A stretch of 51,278 bases of DNA from JAHEJA01 sp965656445 (GTDB taxonomy: Bacteria > Pseudomonadota > Alphaproteobacteria > Rhodobacterales > Rhodobacteraceae). The notes beneath the pieces are model-generated. The model was not told the origin of the DNA. It did not search any database and worked only from the letters and a program-made list of their open reading frames with translations. Each line of letters begins with the position of its first letter. Positions within the stretch are counted from its first letter, which is position 1. Where the stretch lies: NCBI GenBank assembly GCA_965656445.1, contig CBFHKO010000013.1, forward strand, positions 1 through 51,278, written 5' to 3'. Positions 36,422-45,598 of this stretch are shown in pieces. A program made the translations under genes and the position numbers.

Positions 36422-38152
36422 CTAATTGATTTCGGGTTCGTCGACGGGTGCCCCAAAATCTGTCCTGAGAAAGTCAAAATCGCACCCTTTATCGGCTTGC
36501 TCGATATGTTTTGTATACATATGCCCATAGCCTCGTTCATATCGCGGTGCTGGGGCGACCCATGCTTGACGACGCTTTTCCAGCTCTTCCTCACTGAGAT
36601 CGACGCACAAAGATCGGTTTGGCACATCCAGTTCAATGATATCCCCAGTTTTTATCAAGGCCAGCGGGCCACCAATAAAGGCCTCGGGCGCAACATGCAA
36701 AATGCAGGCTCCATAGGATGTCCCCGACATGCGCGCATCAGAGAGACGCACCATATCGCGATGCCCTTGCTTAAGCAGCGCCTTTGGCATCGGGATCATC
36801 CCCCACTCTGGCATACCCGGCCCCCCGATTGGGCCTGCATTGCGCAAGACCAAGACATGATCTGGCGTCATTGGGTAGTCTTCATCATTTATGATGTCTT
36901 TGAGCTCTACGTAGCTATCCGCGACAATGGCTGGTCCTCTGTGTTTTTGAAACTTGTCCGCCATCGCCGCAGGTTTCACGACCGCCCCATCAGGCGCCAA
37001 GTTTCCCTTGAGAACCGCAAGAGATCCCTCGTGATAAACTGGATGAGACAAGGGGCGAATAACATCAGAGTTATAATTCACGGCCCCCTCCAATTCGGCC
37101 CCAAGACTGCGCCCTGTCACCGTCATTACATCAAGATCAAGCTTATCCCCGAGTTCTAGCATCAAGGCCCGCAAGCCCCCCGCATAATAGAAATCCTCCA
37201 TCAAATAGTCGCTCCCAGAGGGACGAATATTTGCAATAACGGGAGTTGTCCGCCCGATGGCGTCCAAATCATCCAAGCCAAGATCAACACCCGCACGCCG
37301 CGCCATAGCGATCAAATGGATAATCGCATTCGTCGAACAGCCCGTTGCCATTGCAACAGTGACGGCGTTACGCGTGCTTGCAGGTGTCATAATTTTGCCC
37401 GGTGTCAAATCTTCCCAGACCATGTCCACAATACGACGCCCACAGGCCGCGGACATCCGCTTGTGACTTGCATCAGGCGCAGGAATGGAAGACGCTCCAG
37501 GTAGCGTCAAACCCCAACCATCCGCAATGCTCATCATAGTAGAAGCCGTCCCCATCGTCATACAGGTGCCGTAACTGCGCGCAATTCCGCCCTGAACCCC
37601 ATCCCATTGCTCTTTGCTAATATTGCCCGCGCGCCTCTCATCCCAATATTTCCAAACATCGGTTCCAGAGCCCAGCTTTTCACCTGCATAATTGCCCCGC
37701 AACATCGCCCCCGCAGGCAAGTAGATAAACGGCAACCCCATGCTGACTGCGCCCATAATCAAAGCAGGCGTAGATTTATCGCATCCCCCCATCAAAACGA
37801 CACCATCAACCGGATGCGATCTCAGCGTTTCTTCGACTTCAATTGCGCCAAGGTTTCGATAGAGCATGGACGTGGGTTTGAGAAATTGCTCTGCAAAGGA
37901 TTGAACCGGCATTTCAACAGGCATGCCCCCCGATTGGTAAACACCCTTTTTAACGTACTCTGCGCGATCTCTCAGATGATGATGACAGGGTGATAAATCG
38001 GACCACGTATTGATGATGGCAATGATAGGCTTGCCGTCCCAATCCGCCCCATCAAGCCCCATCTGCATAGCGCGAGACCGATGCCCCATAGATCGAAGGT
38101 CGTCAGGCGCGAACCATTTTGCGGAACGTAAGTCTTTTGGTGATTTGGTCAT
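36422..38152 (-). CDS. IlvD/EDD family dehydratase (sugar-acid dehydratase type)
   Basis: Iron-sulfur dehydratase of 576 residues. Family members remove water from dihydroxy acids: dihydroxyacid dehydratase, phosphogluconate dehydratase, and pentonate dehydratases such as L-arabinonate or xylonate dehydratase. Cluster ligands are Cys56 (SPCHHHL), Cys124 (GGCDKSTPA) and Cys197 (YGTCMTMGTAST). INTWSDLSPC and SDARMSGTSYGACILHVAPEA are typical, and overall the sequence resembles pentonate dehydratases more than IlvD. GAGGGAG precedes the ATG. It lies between the opp and iol genes with its own palindromic upstream region. With the XylB-like SDR it could form part of an oxidative pentose route, which is inference only. 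Confidence 0.88.
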   Translation of the reverse strand: MTKSPKDLRSAKWFAPDDLRSMGHRSRAMQMGLDGADWDGKPIIAIINTWSDLSPCHHHLRDRAEYVKKGVYQSGGMPVEMPVQSFAEQFLKPTSMLYRNLGAIEVEETLRSHPVDGVVLMGGCDKSTPALIMGAVSMGLPFIYLPAGAMLRGNYAGEKLGSGTDVWKYWDERRAGNISKEQWDGVQGGIARSYGTCMTMGTASTMMSIADGWGLTLPGASSIPAPDASHKRMSAACGRRIVDMVWEDLTPGKIMTPASTRNAVTVAMATGCSTNAIIHLIAMARRAGVDLGLDDLDAIGRTTPVIANIRPSGSDYLMEDFYYAGGLRALMLELGDKLDLDVMTVTGRSLGAELEGAVNYNSDVIRPLSHPVYHEGSLAVLKGNLAPDGAVVKPAAMADKFQKHRGPAIVADSYVELKDIINDEDYPMTPDHVLVLRNAGPIGGPGMPEWGMIPMPKALLKQGHRDMVRLSDARMSGTSYGACILHVAPEAFIGGPLALIKTGDIIELDVPNRSLCVDLSEEELEKRRQAWVAPAPRYERGYGHMYTKHIEQADKGCDFDFLRTDFGAPVDEPEIN

Positions 38153-38189
38153 GCGTTATCTCCCTCGTCACTGCCTTGATGGAGGACGG

Positions 38190-38212
38190 CTTAAGGTGAG
38201 TTTGACCTTAAG
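38190..38212. promoter_or_regulatory. Candidate operator CTTAAGGT-N7-ACCTTAAG
   Basis: Perfect 8-7-8 inverted repeat, 38-60 nt upstream of the dehydratase start, where a promoter should lie. It lacks a T-run, so it is unlikely to be a terminator. Seen directly; the binding protein is unknown. Confidence 0.6.
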
Positions 38213-38260
38213 AGGGACAAAAGCCAACTAAAACATTTCTTAGATTTGGCCTAAATTAGC

Positions 38261-38288
38261 CGCGACACAGTGCAAGTTATGCGTCGCG
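38261..38288 (-). other. Weak stem-loop at the 3' end of iolB
   Basis: CGCGAC and GTCGCG pair around a 16-nt loop spanning the iolB stop codon. It is followed on the minus strand by GCTAATTT. It may act as a weak terminator or a 3'-end processing structure. Confidence 0.35.
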
Positions 38289-39083
38289 TTTCATGATCCA
38301 TTCAACTTCTGGCGCAGCAACAAAGCGCCACTTGCGCTTGGGCCCAGCCATAACGTTTAGATAGTACATTTCAAACCCATATGGCGCTCCACAAGGGTGA
38401 TGCCCACGAGGAACCAGCACAACATCCCCATCTGAGACAGCCATGGTTTCATCCAATTGACCATCATCGGTATAAACCCGCTGGATTCCAAATCCATCTG
38501 CCGGGTTCAAACGGTGATAATAGGTTTCCTCAAGATAAGTGATGCGCGGATAATCATCTTCATCATGGCGATGGCTCGGAAAAGAGGACCAATGACCCGC
38601 AGGCGTAAAGACCTCTGTCACCAACAAGCTGTCGGCATAGTCTTCGTTTTCCATCGCTATATTGTTGATGTGACGTGTGTTCGTGCCCTTTCCACGCTCG
38701 GTCAAAGTAATGCCATCGGGACCAATGCGACGTGCTTCATGACCTCCCATACCAGGAGCAGAACAAACTGCGAGAACACAATCAGTTTCAGCAACCGCAG
38801 ACCACTCCGTTCCATTTGGAAGGTACAAGCAATGTGGGGGCGTTTTTTCAAACACGTTCATTCGATCGCCCAATACGCCCCAGTCTTGCCCTGCTCCAGT
38901 CAGTGAAGCCTTGCCTTCAACCATGACCAAAATCACTTCGCGATCGCCCGTGACTTCGGCAGCAGTGTCCCCCGCCTTTAAGTGATAGAGAGAAAACCCC
39001 ACATATCGCCAACCTGCACTTTCAGGGGTAATTTGATGAACTTTACCGCGTTTTCCAAAGGGCTTTCTCAAAAGGTCAGACAT
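38277..39083 (-). CDS. iolB: 5-deoxy-glucuronate isomerase
   Basis: Cupin enzyme of 268 residues in myo-inositol catabolism: isomerises 5-deoxy-glucuronate to 2-deoxy-5-keto-gluconate. Metal-binding cupin residues are visible in WSSFPSHRHDEDDYPRITYLEETYYHR in outline, and the ending VPRGHHPCGAPYGFEMYYLNVMAGPKR is diagnostic. The ATG follows AAAGGAAAT. Last gene of the iol block, 12 nt after iolD, where iolE is often found in other alphaproteobacteria. Confidence 0.96.
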   Translation of the reverse strand: MSDLLRKPFGKRGKVHQITPESAGWRYVGFSLYHLKAGDTAAEVTGDREVILVMVEGKASLTGAGQDWGVLGDRMNVFEKTPPHCLYLPNGTEWSAVAETDCVLAVCSAPGMGGHEARRIGPDGITLTERGKGTNTRHINNIAMENEDYADSLLVTEVFTPAGHWSSFPSHRHDEDDYPRITYLEETYYHRLNPADGFGIQRVYTDDGQLDETMAVSDGDVVLVPRGHHPCGAPYGFEMYYLNVMAGPKRKWRFVAAPEVEWIMKRDA

Positions 39084-39095
39084 GTGCGATTTCCT

Positions 39096-40937
39096 TTAAA
39101 CCGTTTTTTGGGTTGTTTTGTTACTGCGATACTTGTCCCAAGCATCATTCACTTCACGACGGACTGACACCTCAGGAACACCAACGTCCCACCATGATCC
39201 CCCATGCGGCGTGCTTGGGTAAGGGTCTGTGTCAATCACAATCACATAAGGTCCAGTGATGTCTCCCCGCTTTGCAAGGGCTTCTTCTAAGTCAGCAACC
39301 GAGGATACCTTGACTGATGTTGCTCCCATAGATGCTGCATGGGCTGCAAAATTAATGGCAGAAGGTGTTTCGTGAACTGTATCCTTCAGCAGATTGTTAA
39401 ACTCTGCGCCCCCTGTGCCCATTTGCAAGCGATTGATGCATCCATAGCCGCGGTTGTCGGTCACGATCACTGTAAAGGAAGCCCCCATCATGGCAGCAGT
39501 CGCCATTTCAGAGTTGGCCATCATATAGGTACCATCACCTGTAAAGCATAAGACATCACGCTCAGGCTCCGCCATTTTGATACCCATAGCTCCTGCAATT
39601 TCGTATCCCATACAGCTAAAGCCATATTCCATATGATACGACATTGGACGATTTGCTTTCCAGAGTTTGTGCAACTCACCTGGCATCGTGCCAGCGGCAC
39701 ACATTACAACACTGTTGTCTTGCGCACTGCGCTGAACCGCGCCGATCACTTGCATATCTGTCGCAAGTGCATTGCTGTCTGTCGGTGCATCCGTGAGCGG
39801 GTCAACTTTTGCAAACCAATCGTCTTTCAACCCGTCAATAGACGCAGCAGACTTATGATCCGCCAATTCCTTTGACAGCTCACCCAATCCCACACGCGCA
39901 TCCGCCAATAGAGGCATTGCCCCATGTTTCATGGCATCATAGGCTGCAACATTCAGGCAGGCGGTTTTGCGCTCGGGGTTTGCAAACAGGCTCCAAGACC
40001 CTGTTGTAAAATCTTGAAACCGAGTTCCAACCCCAATCACCAAATCTGCTTCAGCACAGACCGTATTGGCCGCCTCACCGCCGGTGACCCCAATAGGACC
40101 AAGGTTCAAAGAATGATCCCAAGGCAGAGCTGATTTCCCTGCCTGCGTTTCTGCAACAGGAATATTATGAGCTGTGGCAAAGGCTGCCAATTCAGCTGTG
40201 GCATCGGAATAGTGCACTCCGCCCCCTGCAACAATCACTGGACGTTTTGCCCCGCGGATCGCTTGGGCCAAATCGGCAAGTTCGTTTTCATCGGGCCGCA
40301 CACGACGTTGGCGCCACACCTTGGGTTCAAAAAACGCTTCAGGATAATCAAACGCCTCCGCCTGAACATCCTGACAAAAGGCAAGTGTCACGGGACCACA
40401 TTCAGCCGGATCTGTCAAAACACGGAAGGCACGTGGCAAAGCAGTCAAAATCTGTTCCGGCCGCGTGATACGATCAAAATACCGACTTACCGGGCGGAAC
40501 GCATCATTCGCAGATACGGTGCCATCCTCAAAGTCTTCGATCTGTTGCAACACTGGGTCTGGGGCCCGGTTGGCAAACACATCACCTGGAACCAACAAAA
40601 CGGGCAATCTATTGACATGCGCCAAAGCCGCTGCTGTTATCATGTTGGTTGCGCCTGGCCCAATCGACGATGTGACCATCATCGACCGTTTGCGACCCAA
40701 CTGTTTTGCATAGGCAATTGCCGCATGCGCCATCGTCTGTTCATTGTGTCCACGATAGGTCGGCAGCTCATCCTTTGCGTGATAGAGCGCCTCTCCTAAG
40801 CCGGCGACATTGCCGTGACCAAAAATAGCCCAGCAACCAGCGATAAGAGTTTCGCCTTGTTCATTAAGTTGCGCCGCAATGTATTTCACCATTGCTTGTG
40901 CCGCTGTTAGCCGAATTGTTTTGCTCATATCATGCAT
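39096..40937 (-). CDS. iolD: 3D-(3,5/4)-trihydroxycyclohexane-1,2-dione acylhydrolase
   Basis: Thiamine-diphosphate enzyme of 613 residues that opens the inositol-derived ring to 5-deoxy-glucuronate. The activating glutamate lies in TYRGHNEQTMAHAA, and the TPP/Mg motif is GDGTYMMANSEM through DNRGYGCINRLQ. FNNLLKDTVHETPSAINFAAHAASMG is typical of IolD. The start may be ATG 40937 or ATG 40928: neither has a clear RBS, and both lie just after the iolC stop. Confidence 0.96.
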   Translation of the reverse strand: MHDMSKTIRLTAAQAMVKYIAAQLNEQGETLIAGCWAIFGHGNVAGLGEALYHAKDELPTYRGHNEQTMAHAAIAYAKQLGRKRSMMVTSSIGPGATNMITAAALAHVNRLPVLLVPGDVFANRAPDPVLQQIEDFEDGTVSANDAFRPVSRYFDRITRPEQILTALPRAFRVLTDPAECGPVTLAFCQDVQAEAFDYPEAFFEPKVWRQRRVRPDENELADLAQAIRGAKRPVIVAGGGVHYSDATAELAAFATAHNIPVAETQAGKSALPWDHSLNLGPIGVTGGEAANTVCAEADLVIGVGTRFQDFTTGSWSLFANPERKTACLNVAAYDAMKHGAMPLLADARVGLGELSKELADHKSAASIDGLKDDWFAKVDPLTDAPTDSNALATDMQVIGAVQRSAQDNSVVMCAAGTMPGELHKLWKANRPMSYHMEYGFSCMGYEIAGAMGIKMAEPERDVLCFTGDGTYMMANSEMATAAMMGASFTVIVTDNRGYGCINRLQMGTGGAEFNNLLKDTVHETPSAINFAAHAASMGATSVKVSSVADLEEALAKRGDITGPYVIVIDTDPYPSTPHGGSWWDVGVPEVSVRREVNDAWDKYRSNKTTQKTV

Positions 40938-40940
40938 CCA

Positions 40941-42851
40941 TTACTTTGCTAAGGATGAGGCCGCCAGGCAGGCCTGATCCCATATATCACACAAGCGCGC
41001 ATACCGCGTTTGCATCATGTCAACAGCGGCTGCGTCACTTAGATCACCTTTCATCCAAGCGCGGGCAGCATCGCCAAATATTGTTCGACCGACAGCAAAA
41101 CCTTTGGCCAATGGCTGTTTCGCCGCCAATGCAAAACTTTCCGCCAAATCAGCCTCTGGCGCATCTAAACCTAGCACAACAATTCCACGAGTATAGGGAT
41201 CGTTGCGTTCAATCGCATCAACTGCGTTTTGCCATGCCTCTTCGGTTTTAAAAGGCTCCAGCTTCCACCAGTCAGGGTAGATGCCCAAGTCATAAAATTG
41301 TTGGATCAATGTCGCCGTCGTGGTGTTATCGACCGCACCAACTTTGGACGGAATAACCTCCAGCAAGAATTCCAAACCATTGCGACGGCTTGTCATCCAG
41401 AGGCGCTTTACCACTTCTTCTTGCTGCTGGCGTGTCATCCCATCATCCTCTGGATGACAAAATACCAGGAGCTTGACCACGTTTTCGCGGGCCCATTCGC
41501 GCAACTGCCCCAAATCCTCTCCCAATTCAGGCTCTAGCTGAATAGGACGTGATCCTGGCAACTCGGTTGGGCGACCAATCCATAAACCAGTACCCGATGC
41601 TGCATGAAGTGCCGCACGACCGATCCGATTATCACAGAGAATACCATAACCTGGCTGACCAGCTTGAACCGCAAGAGCCGCTTGCAAGCATAGCTCTTTG
41701 AATGCACCGCCCTTTTCCAAAGAGTAGCCAGCCATCTCTTCTAATTGCATCCGGTGATCAAAGGCAAAGGTTTTCACGCTGGACCAATCCCCTGCTCGAT
41801 TGGTAGCCCAATGCACTTGTTCCAGCTCTGCATCATTACGCAAATCGGCACGTTTGATGCCGCGTTCAAAGAAAAACTGCAGCTCTTCCCAACTTGGATA
41901 GGCGGGCGTGCATCCATGGCGGCTCACGGCAAAGGCACCGCAGGCATTAGCATATTTTAACGCAACAGGCCAAGTTTCCCCATCAAGCCATCCTTTAAGC
42001 AGGCCCGACATAAATCCATCTCCGGCCCCCAGAACATTAAACACCTCAATCGGAAAACCTGGTCCCGATTCACCCTCGTCCAAACTTTCGGGGATATCAC
42101 CTGTAAAGGCCACAGCTCCTGCTGCACCGCGTTTGCAGACCAGCATTGCCGACGACACGGCACGAACCGCGCGCAGGGCCTCAATCGTATCAGTGCTGCC
42201 CCCTGCAATGTGAAACTCTTCTTCTGTGCCAACAATGAGATCAAACAGATGCAGAGTGCTTTGCAATTTTTGCGTCACCGCCACACTTTCGACAAAGCGG
42301 CTTTCGCCATCGCCGTGTCCTGCGACACCCCAAAGATTGGGACGATAGTCAATATCCAGCGCTGTTTGCATGCCCGCCTCACGAGCAATAGTCAGCGCCT
42401 TTAGTGTCGCCGCCTCAACCTGCGGATTGCTAAGATGCGTCCCAGTCGCAACAACGGCACGAGCCGATCTGATAAAGTCAGGGTCTATGTCATCCGCGTT
42501 CAGGCCCATATCTGCACAATTTTCGCGATAGAAGATCAAAGGAAATTGTTCTTCATCCCGAATGCCCAGCAAAACCAAGGCCGTTAAGCGATCAGGATCA
42601 ATTTTAACACCCTCTGTCTCAACGCCTTCGCGCTGGAGCTGTTCGATGATAAACCGCCCCATATGTTCATCACCGACACCAGTGATAACGGCACTACGCA
42701 AACCAAGCCGTGACGTCCCACAAGCAATATTGGTGGGAGACCCACCAATATACTTGTCGAAGGATCCCATGTCCTCAAGACGACCACCAATCTGCGCGCC
42801 GTACAAATCTACCGACGAGCGCCCAATCGTGATGAGGTCAAGTTTAGACAT
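40941..42851 (-). CDS. iolC: 5-dehydro-2-deoxygluconokinase fused to DUF2090 aldolase-like domain
   Basis: Fusion of 636 residues. Residues 1 to about 325 are a PfkB-family kinase (GGSPTNIACGTSRLGL at 36-51; GAGDG at 275-279 with catalytic Asp278) that phosphorylates 2-deoxy-5-keto-gluconate. From about 340 to the end is a DUF2090 TIM barrel (FAFDHRMQLEEMAGYS, DNRIGRAALHAASGTGLWIGRP, FLLEVIPSKVG, PDWWKLEPF), proposed to act as the 2-deoxy-5-keto-gluconate 6-phosphate aldolase, the IolJ step. The fusion is known in other proteobacteria. The start overlaps the idhA end by 8 nt. Confidence 0.95.
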   Translation of the reverse strand: MSKLDLITIGRSSVDLYGAQIGGRLEDMGSFDKYIGGSPTNIACGTSRLGLRSAVITGVGDEHMGRFIIEQLQREGVETEGVKIDPDRLTALVLLGIRDEEQFPLIFYRENCADMGLNADDIDPDFIRSARAVVATGTHLSNPQVEAATLKALTIAREAGMQTALDIDYRPNLWGVAGHGDGESRFVESVAVTQKLQSTLHLFDLIVGTEEEFHIAGGSTDTIEALRAVRAVSSAMLVCKRGAAGAVAFTGDIPESLDEGESGPGFPIEVFNVLGAGDGFMSGLLKGWLDGETWPVALKYANACGAFAVSRHGCTPAYPSWEELQFFFERGIKRADLRNDAELEQVHWATNRAGDWSSVKTFAFDHRMQLEEMAGYSLEKGGAFKELCLQAALAVQAGQPGYGILCDNRIGRAALHAASGTGLWIGRPTELPGSRPIQLEPELGEDLGQLREWARENVVKLLVFCHPEDDGMTRQQQEEVVKRLWMTSRRNGLEFLLEVIPSKVGAVDNTTTATLIQQFYDLGIYPDWWKLEPFKTEEAWQNAVDAIERNDPYTRGIVVLGLDAPEADLAESFALAAKQPLAKGFAVGRTIFGDAARAWMKGDLSDAAAVDMMQTRYARLCDIWDQACLAASSLAK

Positions 42852-43839
42852 CAGCCAACCTTACAGGCTGACCAGTTTTCGCCGATTTCGTTGCAGCTTC
42901 TGCCATCGCCAGTGCGGTAATGCCGTCGTCGAGCGTGACTGGTAGCGCCGTGCCCCCTGTCAAAGCATCAACAAATGCGCCCCATTCCTTGGCGTAAGAC
43001 GGCATGTACCGTTCCAAGAAGAAATAAGTCGGCTTGGCACCGGTTACGCCAGCCGTCGTGGATTTGACCACTGTGTTCTCAAGCATGTTTTGAGCTTGCA
43101 AAAGCCCCTCTGCCCCCAACAATTCTACCCGCTGGTCATAACCATAAACCGCGCGGCGAGAGTTCTTGATGACGCAAATGCGCCCATCCGCATAGGTCAT
43201 TGTGACGGCGGCCGTATCCACATCACCTGCCGCGCCAATTTCAGCATCCACAATAGAGGAGCCGGCGGCCATAATGCTCACTGGGGCTTCGCCCATCATG
43301 AAGTTAGCCATGTCAAAATCGTGGATCATCATGTCGCGGAACAAACCACCAGAAACTTTGATATAGGCGACCGGCGGCGGTGCAGGATCGAAAGAGGTAA
43401 TCGACAGAAGCTCTGGCTTGCCGATTTCACCGGCGTCTAGTGCCGCTTTCATCGCGCTGAAATTCGGGTCAAAGCGACGGTTGAAGCCAATCATGATTGG
43501 CTTGCCTGAGGCAATTGTGTTCTCACGGCAGGCACGAGCTCGTTCGAGGCTAAGATCCACGGGCTTTTCGCAGAGCACGGCTTTCCCCGCTGCAGTCGCC
43601 TGTTCAATTAGGTCGGAATGCGTATCAGTGGATGTCGCGATGAGCACCGCGTCAATGCTGTTATCGGCGATGATCTCTTCGGTCGTGCGCGCCGTGCTGC
43701 CATATTCGGCGGCAAGCTTTTCAGCGTTTGCAGGGATATAATCCGAAACGGCAGCCAGAGTGCTTCCTGGATTCGAAGAAATAGCTGTGGCGTGTACACC
43801 GGCAATGCGGCCTGCGCCCAAAAGTCCAACTTTGATCAT
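42844..43839 (-). CDS. iolG: Inositol 2-dehydrogenase
   Basis: Gfo/Idh/MocA enzyme of 331 residues oxidising myo-inositol to 2-keto-myo-inositol with NAD. GLLGAGRIAGVHA binds the cofactor, LCEKPVDL carries the catalytic Lys, and GGLFRDMMIHDFDMANFMMGE provides the Asp/His pair typical of IdhA. GAGAGAG precedes the ATG. It overlaps iolC and is 24 nt downstream of the TIM-barrel gene. Also named idhA. Confidence 0.94.
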   Translation of the reverse strand: MIKVGLLGAGRIAGVHATAISSNPGSTLAAVSDYIPANAEKLAAEYGSTARTTEEIIADNSIDAVLIATSTDTHSDLIEQATAAGKAVLCEKPVDLSLERARACRENTIASGKPIMIGFNRRFDPNFSAMKAALDAGEIGKPELLSITSFDPAPPPVAYIKVSGGLFRDMMIHDFDMANFMMGEAPVSIMAAGSSIVDAEIGAAGDVDTAAVTMTYADGRICVIKNSRRAVYGYDQRVELLGAEGLLQAQNMLENTVVKSTTAGVTGAKPTYFFLERYMPSYAKEWGAFVDALTGGTALPVTLDDGITALAMAEAATKSAKTGQPVRLADV

Positions 43840-43863
43840 GATGAGGTCTCTCTCAAACGGGGG

Positions 43864-44637
43864 TTATAGTGTGAATGCAGCGCGGAAGGCGGCGAGCGCG
43901 TCTTCTGGCTTGTCTTTTGCGAAGGCTTCCATACCAACAGGGCCAGCATAGCCCATATCGGCCAATGCGCGGGCGATCATCGGCCAATTCATCTCACCTG
44001 TGCCAGGCTCGCAGCGGCCGGGGTTGTCAGCGACTTGTACTTCACCGATCCACGGCAAGCAGGCTTCAGCATGACGAATGACATCGCCCTCGCCAATCTG
44101 TGTGTGATAGAGGTCCAAGTTGATCCGTAGCTCAGGGCGATCAACCGCAGAGACCAATGACAAAACATCAGAGGTTGAATTGAACGGACAGCCGGGGTGT
44201 TCGCGCAGGTTCAGGTTTTCAAGCGTAAATGTCACGCCCTCTTCTTCCGCCATATCACAGATGCGATTAAGCGTATCGCGGGCGCGTAGCCACATCCCCG
44301 GTGCCACATGGGCCATCTGCTGAATTGGCAGGCCCTGATCCCCCAGACCCGTACCATGAAGGTTCAGCCGATGCACGCCAAGGCGTTTGCCAATTTGAGC
44401 CGTCTCACGCGCTGATTTAAGCAACATGTCAGCGCCTTCGGCATCAGCCAAACGCCCCTCTAAGTAACCGTTCATGATCGTAAAAGTCGCACCTGTTTTT
44501 TCCAGTGCGTCAAGATCCCATGCTGGCCAATTCCATAGGCCAACGCCAAACCCCATTTCGTGCAAACGGGCTGCTCGCCAGTGAATTGGTTTGTCTTGCC
44601 AAAGCATCTCTGCACAAGCTGCGAGTTGAAATGTCAT
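43864..44637 (-). CDS. Xylose isomerase-like TIM-barrel protein, hydroxypyruvate isomerase-like
   Basis: Protein of 257 residues, cytoplasmic, AP-endonuclease-2 superfamily. Metal-binding candidates are the Glu in TLENLN, Asp/His in INLDLYHTQIGEGD, and the Glu in VGMEAF. FQLAACAEMLW and the NLHGTG segment are reminiscent of hydroxypyruvate isomerases. In this operon it may isomerise or dehydrate an inosose rather than hydroxypyruvate. ATG 44637 lies one base after the upstream stop. The longer frame to 44721 is rejected because it would overlap the neighbour. Confidence 0.82.
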   Translation of the reverse strand: MTFQLAACAEMLWQDKPIHWRAARLHEMGFGVGLWNWPAWDLDALEKTGATFTIMNGYLEGRLADAEGADMLLKSARETAQIGKRLGVHRLNLHGTGLGDQGLPIQQMAHVAPGMWLRARDTLNRICDMAEEEGVTFTLENLNLREHPGCPFNSTSDVLSLVSAVDRPELRINLDLYHTQIGEGDVIRHAEACLPWIGEVQVADNPGRCEPGTGEMNWPMIARALADMGYAGPVGMEAFAKDKPEDALAAFRAAFTL

Positions 44638-44638
44638 A

Positions 44639-45598
44639 TTAGATATCCTGCGGTTTATAGTCTGCTGGCTTGCCAGGCATGACGCCCAGCAAAAGAGAGA
44701 CCGATTTTTCGAGTCCCTCAAGTGAGTTTAGAAGTACATCTTCGTGTTCTATAGATAACCAGCCGTCGTATCCAGCCATTTTGAGCCGATAACAGAACTG
44801 CCGCCACCATTCCTCGCCATGCCCAAAGCCAAGAGTGATATAGGACCAAGACCGCGCTGGAATATCCATCAGCGAACCATTTTCCAAAAGGCTGGTGGTG
44901 GCCTGAACAGGCGCATTCAAAAGCGTATCCTTGGCATGCACATGATAAATCGCGTCTCCTAATGCCTCCGCTGCAACCAACGGATCAGCCCCCATCCAAA
45001 AGAGATGCGATGGATCGAGATTTGCGCCGATCACAGGTCCTATCGCGTCGCGCAACTTTAACAATGACGGCACATTATAAACGCATTGGTTGCCATGCAA
45101 CTCAAGCGCGATCCGCTCAACTCCGTTTGCCTGCGCCAAAGCGGCGATCTCGCTCCAAAACGGGATCAGCTTCTCTTGCCATTGATAGTTCAAAATCTCC
45201 TGCGTTTCAGGCGGCCAAGACGACACAACCCAGTTGGGCATGTTATCTGTTGGGTTCCCTGCGGGCAGGCCTGACATGGTGCAGACGGTCTTGACCCCCA
45301 TCTCACCTGCAAGGCGCAGTGTCTTTTTCAAATCCTCGCCTTGCTTGGCATCTGTCGGATGGAGCGGATTGCCATTGGCATTGAACGCTATGATGTCGAG
45401 CCCACGATCTTCAAAGGCCTGTAGAAAGGCTTTCTGAGCTGTGCTGTTGCCCAACAGATCATCCATTTGACAATGCGGCGCAGTTGACCAACCGCAGGTG
45501 TTCACCTCAATCCCCGATACGCCCATACGGGCCGCGTGATCGAGCATCTCCTCGAACCCCATTCCACCAAGGCTATCGGATACAAATCCAAGTTTCAT
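44639..45598 (-). CDS. Sugar phosphate isomerase/epimerase-like TIM-barrel protein
   Basis: Protein of 319 residues of the xylose isomerase-like superfamily. It starts KLGFVSDSLGGMGFEEMLDHAARMG. Likely metal ligands are in IALELHGNQ, NLDPSHLFWMG, YHVHAKD and LSIEHED. Related proteins stand next to Gfo/Idh/MocA enzymes in many sugar and cyclitol operons, where they act as epimerases, isomerases or dehydratases. Its start overlaps the upstream Gfo stop as ATGA. It is not a clear IolE by sequence, but is a candidate for the inosose dehydratase step. Confidence 0.82.
   Translation of the reverse strand: MKLGFVSDSLGGMGFEEMLDHAARMGVSGIEVNTCGWSTAPHCQMDDLLGNSTAQKAFLQAFEDRGLDIIAFNANGNPLHPTDAKQGEDLKKTLRLAGEMGVKTVCTMSGLPAGNPTDNMPNWVVSSWPPETQEILNYQWQEKLIPFWSEIAALAQANGVERIALELHGNQCVYNVPSLLKLRDAIGPVIGANLDPSHLFWMGADPLVAAEALGDAIYHVHAKDTLLNAPVQATTSLLENGSLMDIPARSWSYITLGFGHGEEWWRQFCYRLKMAGYDGWLSIEHEDVLLNSLEGLEKSVSLLLGVMPGKPADYKPQDI

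Noticed and set aside
36344..37159. 271-codon open frame on the plus strand opposite the IlvD/EDD dehydratase
   Set aside because: It overlaps a well-conserved dehydratase, has no RBS and no recognisable domain.
40167..40799. 210-codon open frame opposite iolD
   Set aside because: Antisense to a conserved TPP enzyme, with no recognisable domain and composition typical of a shadow frame.
44639..45598. Calling the 319-residue TIM-barrel protein IolE
   Set aside because: The N-terminal and metal-site segments look like the general sugar phosphate isomerase/epimerase group and not like IolE as I know it. Kept only as a functional candidate.
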